Assembly: GCA_003439945.1 (NCBI GenBank)
Contig: QVRM01004845.1
Coordinates: 273,814-337,813 of the forward strand
Reading direction: 5' to 3'
Length of the DNA: 64,000 nt
From: Dermanyssus gallinae
Lineage: Eukaryota > Arthropoda > Arachnida > Mesostigmata > Dermanyssidae
Shown here piece by piece: positions 37,875 through 48,391 of the stretch (the stretch's first letter is position 1; the number at the start of each line of letters is the position of its first letter). Below the pieces are notes generated by a model, which searched no databases, was not told the origin of the DNA, and was given only the letters and a program-made list of their open reading frames with translations. The position numbers and the translations under genes were made by a program.

Positions 37875-39270
37875 CAAAGAGAGAGAAAAGGCGGGCAAAA
37901 GGCGGTAAAAGAGAGTGAGAGAGAGAGAGAGGAAAGTATGCTCGCCAAAGTCGTCGTAATAACAGTAGTCGTAGTAGTAGTTCCGCTGACCAAAAACCAG
38001 TGGCGGCGTTGCCTACGGCATGTAGTCGTCGGGTAGAGGACCAGGAATAGAGGACCAGATATGGAGAAGAGACGAGATGCGGTGAGGGCTCGCTCGGGCC
38101 AGCCGCCCAGGAGATGGGGGTGGGTAGGGGCGGGGGGGGGGGGGCGTCAGCACTAGGAACGGCAACATCTCATCAACAAAATGGACATAAATTATTTCAT
38201 CACCCGATTTATATCGCGCCTTTATGACGCTCCTATCTCAACACCAACGCCTCGTCGTCCCATGACAGAGCCTAGGCCCAGCTTTCGTGACCCAACGAGC
38301 CCCTCTCGAGCTGTGTACGCCGGCTGCACCCCAGGCGGACCCCCACCCCACAGGCAGGCGGTCTACGAAGGCCGTCCTTTTTCGCCCTGCCCGTAGACTC
38401 ATCATACAGACCGGACCAGACTACGCGCTTCGACAGACATTGGTCGACATTTGCGTTCTGCTCGTTGGATACACAGATAGATAGACAGATAGGTGGATAG
38501 CAAACGAACGAACGGACAACGGCAACTAGCGCTTCTCTCCTTTCTCTTAGTCTATCCCTTCCCTTCTTCTCCCACGCCACCCCCCCCCCCCCCACCGGCC
38601 TCTCTTTGCCTATTCCACTGTCCTGTTTTTCCGTCGTCTTCTCCTCCCCGTCTCCTCCTCCCCTCTCCCCCTTTGTCTCACGCCCGCCAAACCCAACAGC
38701 AGCAGCAGCGGCAGCAGCAACATCCCATCGTCCGTCTGGGGTGCAATAAAAACATTACCTTGCCCGGGGCATCTGCCTTGCATGCTGGTCGTGGTTTCTG
38801 GCGCTTCCGTACCAAACCTCTCGCGCCACGTGGCGTTGCTGGCTAGAGCCCCCAGCGCACGCCGGTGACGGCTGGCTGGTTGCCCGCCGGCCCGCTTCTC
38901 TGCCTCGATGACCGACTGGCCGAAGGGCCGTTCGGAGGCGGCCTTCGCAGACTCGTTGCTCTACGAACGAACTGGACAGACAGCTAGAGACCCTTCGACT
39001 GCGACGCCATCAACGGAAGGCCGCAAGAAGCTCAGGGCCTACAACACTCACATACAAACACCCCTATTCTATTACGATGAAAGTCATCGGTTTCGTCCGC
39101 AGACCCGTCAACCCCCCCCCCCCCCCCCCCCCGTGTACTTGCCCCAGCTACCGCTGCAGTTACTACCACCACTTTTAATACTACTACTACTACTACTTTT
39201 TTCATTATATACACCGCACGGTATGATCCCACGATATGCTACTAGAAATAATAATAGTCATCATCGATAA
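36591..39270. other. GC-rich, purine-rich block; possible promoter or leader region
   Basis: The T-poor, GA-rich run (36890-37065) ends in GATCAGGTAGGC at about 37068-37079, which contains a donor-like CAG|GTAGGC. Next an ATG at 37089 opens a 97-codon frame (MDDNTIDDRSSSNNRQQRRD ...) that passes into a CAA/ACC array as poly-Asn/Thr. Further on are (TA)n at 37841-37871, GA repeats, a poly-G run near 38129-38142 and poly-C runs near 38580-38593 and 39112-39132. GA-rich tracts can bind GAGA-type factors in arthropods. No protein family is recognised; exon status is speculative. Confidence 0.3.
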
Positions 39271-39324
39271 ACTTAGAACCTACAATAACGTCTAAAATAG
39301 CGACGCTGTGGCAAAAAACGACCA

Positions 39325-39327
<3 letters not shown>

Positions 39328-39368
<41 letters not shown>

Positions 39369-39419
39369 AAAGGAGAATCGGATTTATTTTTATTACCTTT
39401 AAGGTAATAAAAATAAATC
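39328..39419. repeat. (TA)n array next to a perfect palindrome
   Basis: (TA)n at about 39328-39364 is followed at 39381-39419 by a palindrome with 19-bp perfect arms (left arm GATTTATTTTTATTACCTT) and a single-base centre. Such a near-perfect cruciform beside a TA array resembles the hairpin at 11482-11533. Confidence 0.9.
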
Positions 39420-40249
39420 TGATTGTGATCGAGATCCGCCCTAAGCATCCACCAAAAACTAACGTTAGGGTTATTGCGTTAGTATTTAAAACATATAAAA
39501 AGCGTTTACTACATGGTGAGCTGTCAAGTTAGTCTTTGCAATGTTGGAAAAGCAATTGTTCAAATACTTGAGACTAGCTCATTCCCGATGAGAGAAACGT
39601 GCTATTTTACCAGGCGCCGACCCGATCTTGCGCAAATTGCCTACCTAAGTATTTCTCTTCTTTCTGTAAACAAGCGAAAAAACCCTCTTCTACCACCCTA
39701 AATCCTTCTGACTAACAAGTCGCACTTCATAATACCGATAATTGAAAAAGTTGCAATCTTAAATGATCACGATTTTAGGGTTACGTGTCTACGTGGACGA
39801 CAAATAGCTAAATCTCCTAAATGAAGCCATCGTACGGTCACGAGACTAAATTTAACGCCCCCTCAAATCTTCCCGCAAATGTTTCGCTTTGCCTGATGGA
39901 TGTAACAAGCGGACATCTCTAGCAGCTAAATTCGCTTACGCAGTGGCTCTTACTTGTAGGACCTAGGCTATAAAATCGTCTGCATTCGTCTCTATTCTCC
40001 TTCGCTCTCTGTTGTTCTCTCTTTCTTGATAAAAATATACATCAAGTAGGGTAATTATTCCAGTCGTAAAACTTGTCATTAATATCCTGAACAGAAATGA
40101 GCGAGGCCAAACTGAGTTCAGATTATACAAATATACATGCGTTACATGTTTATTGCCTAGAATAGTAATGCACTCTTAAACTTGTGGAAGTCATCGCTCA
40201 TTATTTATTAATGTATATTTAAAGTGTTCCATATTCGTTCACAATAATA

Positions 40250-40281
<32 letters not shown>

Positions 40282-40549
40282 GGTACCTATAAAAGTAGCA
40301 CTTCAAGCAATGGCAATACATAGTTACACAAATAGAGAAGGCAATAGCAATAAATCCTCCGTAAAAGTGACCGTAGCGATCGATCGAAGCAGCCATATTA
40401 GAAATAACATTAGAAACCGCCGTATTACCAGTAGTAATAGTGTTATTATTATTAGTATTAGCACCGGAGCAGCGACAACAATAACAGTCCTATTGACCAC
40501 AATAATCGTGCCCGGTTGTCAAACAGTAGAGTCATTTTTGTTATCGCCA

Positions 40550-40552
<3 letters not shown>
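39420..40552. other. No gene seen; (TAA)n array
   Basis: Anonymous AT-rich DNA with (TAA)n at about 40243-40280. Confidence 0.5.

Positions 40553-40553
<1 letters not shown>

Positions 40554-40641
<88 letters not shown>
40554..40641. repeat. (TA)n array, about 88 bp
   Basis: Pure TA. It abuts the 3' end of the minus-strand LINE relic at 40665-41945. Confidence 0.95.
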
Positions 40642-40643
<2 letters not shown>

Positions 40644-40664
40644 CTATTCTCTATCTACTTCCTT

Positions 40665-41945
40665 ACTGCAGCTTAAGCTCTTGTCTCCCGCAGTTTTCGC
40701 CTCTCTTCCACCTCCAGGTTCCGGGGAAGAGCTCCTACCAGCACGAGAGCAGCGTTTGTGCTAACTGTGCAATACCCTGGAAAATCCCGATGGCCGTCCC
40801 TCCCTGAGTGCTTCTAAGCACCCTTCATGTCTTCTTCGTTTTCAAAGAGGCCTTGGGCCAGATTGGGGACCCAAATAGCGCTATAAACTCGGCCACTAAC
40901 ATCAGCAATCTACGCCTGCATTATCTTGGTTCGTGAATGTTTGGCAAAATTCTTGCGATTGCATTGACCGCCTTAGCCGAAGAAATCTACAGGTGGCCGA
41001 GGCCCGTAAGGCTCTTGTTCGAGCGAATCCCCAATTTCCGGGCCTCTTATTTGCTGCTCTGGCAAATTTAGTCTGTAGGGATCCAGATATGGCCTCGTTT
41101 TTCTATGGAGCGAATAATAAGCCGGCTTCATCCATCCATCTTTTCGTAGGCGTTAGTGTTTTAATTAGCGTTGAGTTGCAATTCATCCGCAGGTTTTGCC
41201 CGTACTGTAATGGCCAGATCATCTGCGGCCATCCTGGTAGAGAACGTCATCATACGCTGTGTTCCAGAGCAGGGGACCCATAATCGAGCTTTGCAGAACT
41301 CCTGCTGTCATTTACACTTTACCTTTGAAAACATTTCAGTCTACGAGGTTTCTTGAGATGACCCTGGATGAGAAAATTTAGGTCCTTGTCGTCACTAGGG
41401 TGTCCAGCGTTTTCCCCCACAAGATACTTGTTGAAGGTGATCTGGCGTCTAGAAGGATTACAAAAAACAGCTTTCAGGTGCGTATGGTTAATCTATGTTA
41501 TCGCTGGGGGCTCTTCCCCTTCTCCTGTACGTACTTCTCGCCTGCTATATGTCTCCCTGTCGAAGCGAGTGTGTTTCGGGAAGAGTTAGTTCAAAATCTG
41601 GTTAATTTGCTCCTCTGTAACCACAGCCCTGGGCTTTCGTGCATTACCTCTCTTTACTCGCCTGTAGGGCTTTCCTTAAGAAATCGCTCAATATGTGAGT
41701 ATTGGCCTGCCCTGTGAAAGGTGGGGTCCTTGCCTTTGTTCTGTACGTTTGTGTTATTAGCTGCCCAATCGAGTAAGGTTCTTCCTCTTTTATCACTTTT
41801 CTTTGATCCCCATATTTAACTTGCTGCCCTAGCGTCGCCAGGGAGTAGGGTGCCCAATCCGATACTGGTGTCACGTATTGAGTCTTCGAGTTCAGTAAGA
41901 AACCTTTCAGATTCCTCCTCTTAGGGCTGGTGTAACACAACTATA
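40665..41945 (-). pseudogene. R1/LOA-like LINE relic (linker, RT, post-RT)
   Basis: Read 41945 to 40665 the minus strand gives, in shifting frames, blocks in the correct order. First, EEQINQILN and LFPKHTRFDRE, the linker before RT with its LFPxH signature. Next, AGVLQSSIMGPLLWNTAYDD VLYQ, the RT block AGVPQGSxLGPxLWNxxYDD. Then AADDLAITVRAKPADEL, the catalytic ADDLA box, and WMDEAGLLFAP. Then KAVNAIARILPN and LVAEFIALFGSPIWPKA, matching A...SVLLYGAPIWA. Last, YCTVSTNAALVLVGALPRNL EVEERRKL, matching YRTVSxxAxxVLAGxxPxxLxxxER. This order and these signatures are those of the R1/LOA/I group. Many stops and shifts; dead. The endonuclease half is absent here, but a similar half lies at 54250-55060. 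Confidence 0.85.
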
Positions 41946-44068
41946 GTCTTCACTTGTTGACCACGTCTACCCACACGTATTCTGCTCCTTTCCGTGTTTA
42001 GTTATTGGTAGGGGACCGGTGTTAATAATTGTAGCGCTAACATTCGTGCGTCATCATGGTCGTGTACCTGCTTTACATTTATTAGGTTCACCGGTAGCAA
42101 AAAGGCTTGTTTTGCGTCCAGCTACTATTTCCTCTAGCATGCCGTGTCTGCATGTCTGTTTCTATTACAGTTTACTTGCAATACATTTATTAAAAATGTT
42201 TAATTTATTCTTATGATTTACTATAATAAAATATGATATGCGCTGTTTCCTGCACCCGTATGCATGCGGAACATCATATACCATAGGTTTGTTTTTAAGC
42301 TTAAGTCGACACCGTTATGCCCGTGTAGGTTCGTTATCTTCTGGGCCTAGTCCTTCGCGTATATCATAGCCGTTCAGATTAATTGCTACATCTTGCAAAT
42401 TTGCTCTACCACTGTGGTGTTAGATATACTTGTACGCAGCCCACTTTATTGCATTTAACTTTAACGAGAATTATGCATCCTCAATCGTAGGCTTGTGGCA
42501 AGTCGGAAGTACGCAAATTGCAGAACTACTTAAACTGAATAAGATTGCCTTGTTAATTTAGTTTTATTTTTCACTCTATGAAATGAATTTGTGCCAACAA
42601 TGTTTAATGATAGATAGTAAAGCACAGCGTGATGTTATAACACTTATATATACAGTTAATTCAATCTCTCTTTAGATAACTGGATATATTGAAATCAATT
42701 GTTATTATTTATACTAACTCCAACCGTAAGTGTGCCATTATACCGAAATGAAATTTGCTTGCAAAATGAATACTGATATACGTACGGACTAAACCCCCAA
42801 CTCTTGGTAGTAAGTCGCTGACAGTTGCCACATTTCATAGCACTCGCAAATTCAAATGTTTGTTGTATTGTTGCTGTTCTTGAGTTGAGGTGCAATTGTA
42901 GGGTGTGAGCGTTTATAACGACGTTTTATATCGACCCACTGTTACGGCTCAGTCGGTAGTACCCATAAGAGAAGTCGCATTCCCTCTACCAAAAGAGCCA
43001 ACGTCTACAGCACACGTCTTGCAAAACTCGTCAGAAACGTATTAGTTTCGATGGTGATAAAACCCTCTGTCTTCAAAGTAATGACTACAAAGTGGAAGCT
43101 CCGTGACAACTTGAGGTATTTCCTCGCTGCTTTGAGTCTGCGTATTCTGCGACCCATCCAAATTCAACTGAGTTGAAGCGCCGACAAGGAGCAAGGTCGC
43201 CGCCGTATATGAAGTTGCTACGTTCCAGACTAGGCTATTAGCTGAAGCTAACTTAAAATAAAGGTTTGTTTTTGCACTATTAAGAAAACTGATACAATAC
43301 TTTTTGTGTTCTTATTTTCTTGTTATGAGAGTGCATATGATTGAAGAGTAAAAACAAAGAACCCCTGCACTCATGAAGGTATCTCTCAGAACAATGATTT
43401 GAACCGTAAGACACGAGCGTTTAAAAAGCTACTAACGACAATTGAAAAAGCACTGCAATTTTCATACATAAATATTATTGCTAGAGTAAATCGTTGTTAT
43501 TTTGAATGATATATTTTATATTGTCCGGTGTTGCTGTGGTTTGTTATATTCTACTGAACGTATCTCAGTTCAAAAGCGCCGCGTTTGCGTCTGCAAAGGA
43601 CATATGACACTTAAAGCGATTAATTTGCGTAAAATAGTACTTTTTCACACCACGAAGATCTGAATGCAACCGTCTCGGCGGCGCAGATTTGCATTGCCTA
43701 CGGGCTTAACACTACACAGAATATTTTAATATTTTCTGCGGAAAGTAGTAGTTTCGTAGTGGAGACTTTGATATAATGAATGGACCCCGAAGGGCCGGCC
43801 TTCATGGCAAATACGAGTAAAATTATTATTTTTCGTGAATGTTCTAATACACAGTTGGTAGTCGACCATATTAAGACATAATATTCACAGTTCATGAATT
43901 GGTTCAGCCGCAAACAATGCGTTGTTCCTGGTATAAAGGACAAACAACTTTTCAAGAGACATTTAAGCTTCAGTGATTAGTCGTGGATCATCTATAACAA
44001 CATAATTCACGCCATGGCACAGTCGAAGACACAGAGGCTATAAGATTTGCAAAACAGACTTTCATGTT
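41946..44068. other. No gene seen
   Basis: Anonymous AT-rich DNA up to the LTR element. Near 42945-42960 (GGCTCAGTCGGTAG) an A-box-like string occurs without a B box. Confidence 0.45.
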
Positions 44069-44073
44069 AAAAT
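44069..44073 (+). repeat. LTR element target-site duplication (left)
   Basis: AAAAT, identical to 45862-45866. Confidence 0.88.
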
Positions 44074-44363
44074 TGTAGAATAGCAGTCTCCGTTAAGCTG
44101 CGCGGGCATAGAGTAGCGTCGGTTGGCCGCAATGCCGAAGCAAGCTAAATACATGGCGCCAATTAGAAGATGCCGCCACCCTACTAGCGAAGACGCGGGA
44201 AATCACTAAATGCGCGGGCAATCTGTGAGTATATAAGGAGGCATGAGAATAAATGAGTCAGTAGTCGTTGGTGCGAGCCAGGCAGAGGACGTGTGTTGTT
44301 TGAGCGAGAGAATGGCGAACTCGTAGCGGTCGCCGCCCGGTCATGGGGGTGGTGGACACTACA
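44074..44363 (+). repeat. 5' LTR
   Basis: 290 bp beginning TGTAGAATAGC and ending GGACACTACA (TG...CA). It has a TATATAA box at 44230-44236. AATAAA at 44248-44253 is too close to the TATA box to lie in the R region, so the true poly(A) signal is unclear. It differs from the 3' LTR by about six substitutions and two small indels. Confidence 0.93.
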
Positions 44364-44365
44364 AG

Positions 44366-44385
44366 TGGCGCAGTCGACAGGATCC
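44366..44385 (+). other. Primer-binding site, tRNA-Ser-like
   Basis: TGGCGCAGTCGACAGGATCC lies 2 bp after the 5' LTR. It is nearly the complement of a typical tRNA-Ser acceptor and T-arm 3' end plus CCA. Confidence 0.75.
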
Positions 44386-44769
44386 GGAAGAAAGAAATGG
44401 CTGTGCAACAATGCACACAGGTCTGCCACCCCCACCTCCGGTTCTGCGATCCATGGACCGGCCAACAACACCGTCGTAGAAATGGCACCAGGCACGGAGC
44501 CGGAGGAAGACGGCGAGGTGACTACGTCAGGATGGTGACGAAGCTGTTCAACGGAGATGTTCAAGAAACACAAGGGAACAGCCGTTGCCGACGACGAATT
44601 TGGCAGCCGTTGCCGGTGAAGACAACGGTGAGTACTTAGCGGCACTGCGGTGACTGGTGGTGAGGTGCAAGCTTGACGTTCGAACCCTGGTGTTGAGGAG
44701 CCACCTCATTCTGGGGCGACAAGGCCACAGGTGAGAGAATAGCTCCTCCTCGAAGAGGCCTTGCAGGTA

Positions 44770-45130
44770 GAACGGCCGCGCTACACGAGGAGAGGTGCGT
44801 CACGGATGCCAGATGGATCGCAGGAGGAAACGAGTAGGTGAACGAGGTTCGGGAAGCGAAGGGCCGTCGGAAAGAAGCGGACCAAGGCCGTCGGCAGGGC
44901 GAGAACGCGGAGCGGGTGGAAAAGCCACGAGTACGGGACAGTCGAACAGGCCGTAACGGCCGCGTTAAACGTGGAGAGGTGCGTCAGGGAGGCCAGTATG
45001 GATTGCAGCACGACACGAGTTGGTGAGCGAGGGCCGGCGGAACGAAGCGGAATTAGGCTGGCGGCAGGGCGAGAACACGGAACGGATGGATGCCAGGCGT
45101 GCGGATGGACGAGACACGAGTACGGGGCCG
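44770..45130 (+). repeat. Imperfect tandem duplication inside the LTR element
   Basis: Two consecutive units of about 185 bp share AACGGCCGCG at their starts (about 44771 and 44957), then GGAGAGGTGCGTCA, GGCAGGGCGAGAACRCGGA and CACGAGTACGGG in order. They differ by many substitutions and small indels, so the duplication is much older than the LTR divergence or was inherited by the whole family. Confidence 0.8.
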
Positions 45131-45300
45131 AAATGTGCCCGCCAAAACAAGTGAGGAGCCGAAAGTGTGGCAAGTTTGGCCATTTTGGCCGGAAGTGTAC
45201 GAGCGCGGCAGAATGTGCAGGCGATCGGCGTGAAGGAGCGGCCACGCTGGGATCGTTAAGCCAACGGCGAATGCCTGGAGGCCGCGGAGGATGCACATGA
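44971..45300 (+). pseudogene. Retrotransposon gag zinc-knuckle remnant
   Basis: A 109-codon plus-strand frame contains two nucleocapsid-type knuckles: C41-x2-C44-x4-H49-x6-C56 (CQACGWTRHEYGAEMC), and then a C-x2-C-x4-H-x4-C knuckle in which the first cysteine is serine (S63), followed by C66, H71 and C76 (KCGKFGHFGRKC). Gag knuckles bind the element's RNA for packaging in the cytoplasm. Upstream matrix and capsid sequence is not recognisable in this frame, which instead overlaps the tandem duplication, and no pol frame follows. It is a gag 3' remnant; the start at 44971 is not expected to be a true initiation site. Confidence 0.7.
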
Positions 45301-45553
45301 GGATGAACGAGCGCGAGTAGACGAACCGAAGGAGGACGCAGACGGAGAAGAACGACAGTCGAGACCAAGTTCGTGCGGTCGTGCCCGGCGACTGGGTCAG
45401 TATACGGAGGCCAGCCGCCGCCGGGTGCGCCACATGATGAACATAAAGACGACAGCGCACCGCTCTGAAGGACGTCCACGGCGGGTTAGACGCGCATCAA
45501 GCCATTTTCGGGAGTTAGGAGTAAAGACGGGATAGAATTCAAAACAAGCCTGT

Positions 45554-45567
45554 AAAGGGGGGGAGAA
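45554..45567 (+). other. Polypurine tract
   Basis: AAAGGGGGGGAGAA directly before the 3' LTR; primes plus-strand DNA synthesis in LTR elements. Confidence 0.85.
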
Positions 45568-45861
45568 TGTAGGATAGCAGTCTCCGTTAAGCTGCGCGGG
45601 CATAGATAGCGTCGGTTGGCCGCAATGCCGAAGCAAGCTATGTAAAATACATGGCGCCAATTAGAAGATGCCGCCACCCGACTAGCGAAGACGCGGGAAG
45701 TCACTAAATGCGCGGGCAATCTGTGAGTATATAAGGAGGTATGAGAATAAATGAGTCAGTAGTCGTTGGTGCGAGCCAGGCAGAGGACGTGTGTTGTTTG
45801 AGCGAGAGAATGGCGAACTCGTAGCGGTCGCCGCCCGCTCATGGGGGTGGTGGACACTACA
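45568..45861 (+). repeat. 3' LTR
   Basis: 294 bp beginning TGTAGGATAGC and ending GGACACTACA. A 5-base insertion (within GCTATGTAAAATAC) relative to the 5' LTR accounts for most of the length difference. Confidence 0.93.
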
Positions 45862-45866
45862 AAAAT
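45862..45866 (+). repeat. LTR element target-site duplication (right)
   Basis: AAAAT, identical to 44069-44073. Confidence 0.88.
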
Positions 45867-46878
45867 AAACATGGTGACATTATAGAGGCATGGAAGCTGC
45901 ATGGTCTACAAAACTACCAACTATGAGCAGTGCCGCCGGCAGCTTGATGCGTTGAAACAAGTCATCGTTTCAAAGCATCAACGTGCCGGTAAAAGCAAAA
46001 ACGCCCTGATATATGCAATCGTAAGCGAGGTGTATTCGATCAGGGCAATGCCCGTCGTCAGACATTTTTAGCTACTTTCCCGAGGGACTGCATTTGTTAT
46101 GGTTATAATTATATGTATATACTTCCGAAACAGCTGGCTTCTTTGTCTGGTTCCCCCCGCATCCCGTACTCCAACAGGTCTAGCTTACACAGGCACTATT
46201 ATTGGTGATCACACAGGAGACGTTCGTCACCCGACGCTTCTAGTCAATTATCCAACCTTAGGCTTTGGAAAACGCTTTTCCCACATCCGTAATTTGACTA
46301 GTCGAATCTTCATATCCCAAGTAGCCACTGCACCTCCGGTTCTCATACCACAACTGACAGCTATACCTTGCGATCCCGTCGAGCCACAAGACCAACAAGT
46401 TGTATATCGCTGGATATACAACGAAGGAACTTAAATACAGTGTCCGAGATCCTTGTAAATGGGTTGGCACCGGGGGTCCCTTTGGTTCAGTCGCCTTATA
46501 TCACACATATATTAGGACACAATTCGTAACGTGCAAGTAATTAAGCATAGGTGATTACTATATATAGATATATTTATAGATGTGTGTATTTGTTTGATAT
46601 TTATATGAAGACGTACTTAGGCACATCGAGTTTAATCACAACACTGCGCAGTATGAAACTCGCTGCCTGTGCATGGCCGATCGTGACGTAGTGTCGGCGT
46701 GTGGTTTTGCCTATGGTTTATTTATGTTTAATGTTGCAGACGATATTTTATAGGGCAATTACTCAATTTCGAGTGCTTGATTATTTGATTTAATAACCTA
46801 GTTTGTCACGCTGAAACGAGCTGAACTACGGATGGAAGTCATTCATCGCCGATCATTTGCTGAATCCGGTTTGCTACG

Positions 46879-46880
<2 letters not shown>
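45867..46880. other. No gene seen
   Basis: Anonymous DNA. A 111-codon frame at 46099-46434 lacks known domains. Confidence 0.45.

Positions 46881-46881
<1 letters not shown>

Positions 46882-46930
<49 letters not shown>
46882..46930. repeat. (TA)n array before FB2
   Basis: Pure TA that ends exactly at the left terminus of the fold-back element. Confidence 0.95.
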
Positions 46931-46933
<3 letters not shown>

Positions 46934-48346
46934 GGTGTTTTAGGAATATTTTTAAAGCGATACATGCGTTGTAGAGCTCGTTCAAGCAAATGTTTTTTTC
47001 AATGGAACATGATCTCTAAGAAGTCTTGTTTCGGAGAGAGAGTTAAATTACTACAATTTGTGACACTGATGTTTTTGCCCGACATAGGTGTATAAAATGT
47101 GCTGTTGCGAGACAACCAGTCCTCCTATACAGAAACTAAGCACCTCGACGTGTTCGTGAAAATTCTGCTTCTTCTGAAGAACATATAAGGCCGGTCAGAA
47201 GATGTGGCATGGTCGCTTAGAAGAGAATTCGCAAAAAATAAAGTTATTTATTAAATTTCACGCTAAATACCTCAAATTCATTACCCTACGACCACTCACG
47301 GCGCTCAAAACATAGCATATTTAACGCACATTCCGTGACGATCACTTTGGTACCAAATAAATGTCAATGCGAGCTGTGGTTGCGGAGTACTTACGATTTG
47401 TCGGAGGGCATGTCGAGATTGAGTGCATGTATAAACTTTGCTCATTTGAAGAGCGATATATGGAATTGAAGAGCTCGTTAAAGGAACTGTTTTTTTTCAA
47501 TAGAACATAGCATCTGAAAAGTATTTTTTCGGAGTGAGAGTGATATTGCTAAAATCCGTGACACTGGTAATGTTGCCCGACATTGGAGCATAAAATGTGC
47601 AATTTCGATACAACCGAAATGCAGTTCGGTTGTATCGAAACATCATATACAATGTTTCGATGGTATATGATGTTTCGATTCATATACAATCGAAACATTG
47701 TATATGATGTTTCGATTACATCATATACAACGTTTATGATGTATAAACATTGTATTATTTTTCACTAGAAGGCTAATAGTGAATTTTAGCCTTCACGTTC
47801 AATATCTCAAAATCATAACCCTACGACCGATCACAGTGCTTAAAACTAGCACATTCAGGCAAATGCGCACATTTATGCCGATCATTTTAGTACCAAATAC
47901 ATGGCAAATCTCGACATGCCCTCCGAAAAATCGTAATTACTCCGCAACCACAGCTCGCATTTACATATATTTGGTACCAAAATGATCGCCAAAATGCCGG
48001 AATTTGCTAGTTTTGAGCGCCGTGAGTGGCCGTAGGCTAATGATTTTAAAGTAATTAGCGTGAAAGCTAATAAATAACTTCTTTTTTTGCGAATTCTCTT
48101 CTAAGCGACCATGCCGAATATTCTGACCGGCCTTATATGTTTTTCAGAAGAAGCAGAATGGTTGTCTCACAACAGCACATTTTACGCTTCTATGTCGGGC
48201 AAAAACACCAGTGTCACAAATTGTAGTAATTTAACTCTCATTCTGAAACAACACTTATTTGAGACCATGCTCCATAAAAAAAAACATTTGCTTTAACGAG
48301 CTCTTAAATGCATGTATCGCTTTAAAAATATTCCTAAAACACCATG
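46931..48346. mobile_element. Fold-back element FB2 (about 1416 bp) with nested repeats
   Basis: The left end CAGGGTGTTTTAGGAATATT is mirrored by the right end (48327-48346, reverse complement CATGGTGTTTTAGGAATATT). The inverted homology continues inward through GAGCTCGTT, then the (T)n-CAATGGAACAT module, GTTAAATTACTACAATTTGT and ATGATCGCC/TTTGGTACCAAA blocks, though with gaps. The module occurs at about 46970-47110 and again at 47455-47610 in direct orientation, and inverted near 48190-48300. At the centre are perfect hairpins at 47603-47640 (16-bp arms) and 47641-47709 (21-bp arms). The right end is mutated (CATG for CCTG). There is no transposase. Nesting or module duplication probably built it. 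Confidence 0.87.
47603..47709. repeat. Two adjacent perfect hairpins at the FB2 core
   Basis: TTTCGATACAACCGAA at 47603-47618 pairs with 47625-47640 around a 6-nt loop. 47641-47661 pairs perfectly over 21 bp with 47689-47709. Further TTTCGAT/ATCATATAC half-copies continue to about 47750. Confidence 0.92.
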
Positions 48347-48350
48347 CATG

Positions 48351-48391
<41 letters not shown>

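Larger units (their letters stand above)
44074..45861 (+). mobile_element. Short LTR retrotransposon, gag-only and non-autonomous
   Basis: Two direct LTRs (44074-44363 and 45568-45861) enclose only 1204 bp and are flanked by a 5-bp duplication AAAAT, so this is a complete insertion. After the left LTR lies TGGCGCAGTCGACAGGATCC (44366-44385), which fits the 3' end of a tRNA-Ser, a primer reported for Mag-type Ty3/gypsy elements. Before the right LTR is a polypurine tract (AAAGGGGGGGAGAA). The interior holds a zinc-knuckle remnant and an internal duplication but no protease, RT, RNase H or integrase motif, so mobility would need a relative's pol. LTR identity near 98% implies recent insertion. 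Confidence 0.93.

Noticed and set aside
42945..42960. GGCTCAGTCGGTAG as a tRNA gene or SINE
   Set aside because: Good A-box string but no B box and no cloverleaf potential.
44366..44385. tRNA-Ser-like sequence as a tRNA gene fragment
   Set aside because: Its place directly after the 5' LTR makes it a primer-binding site.
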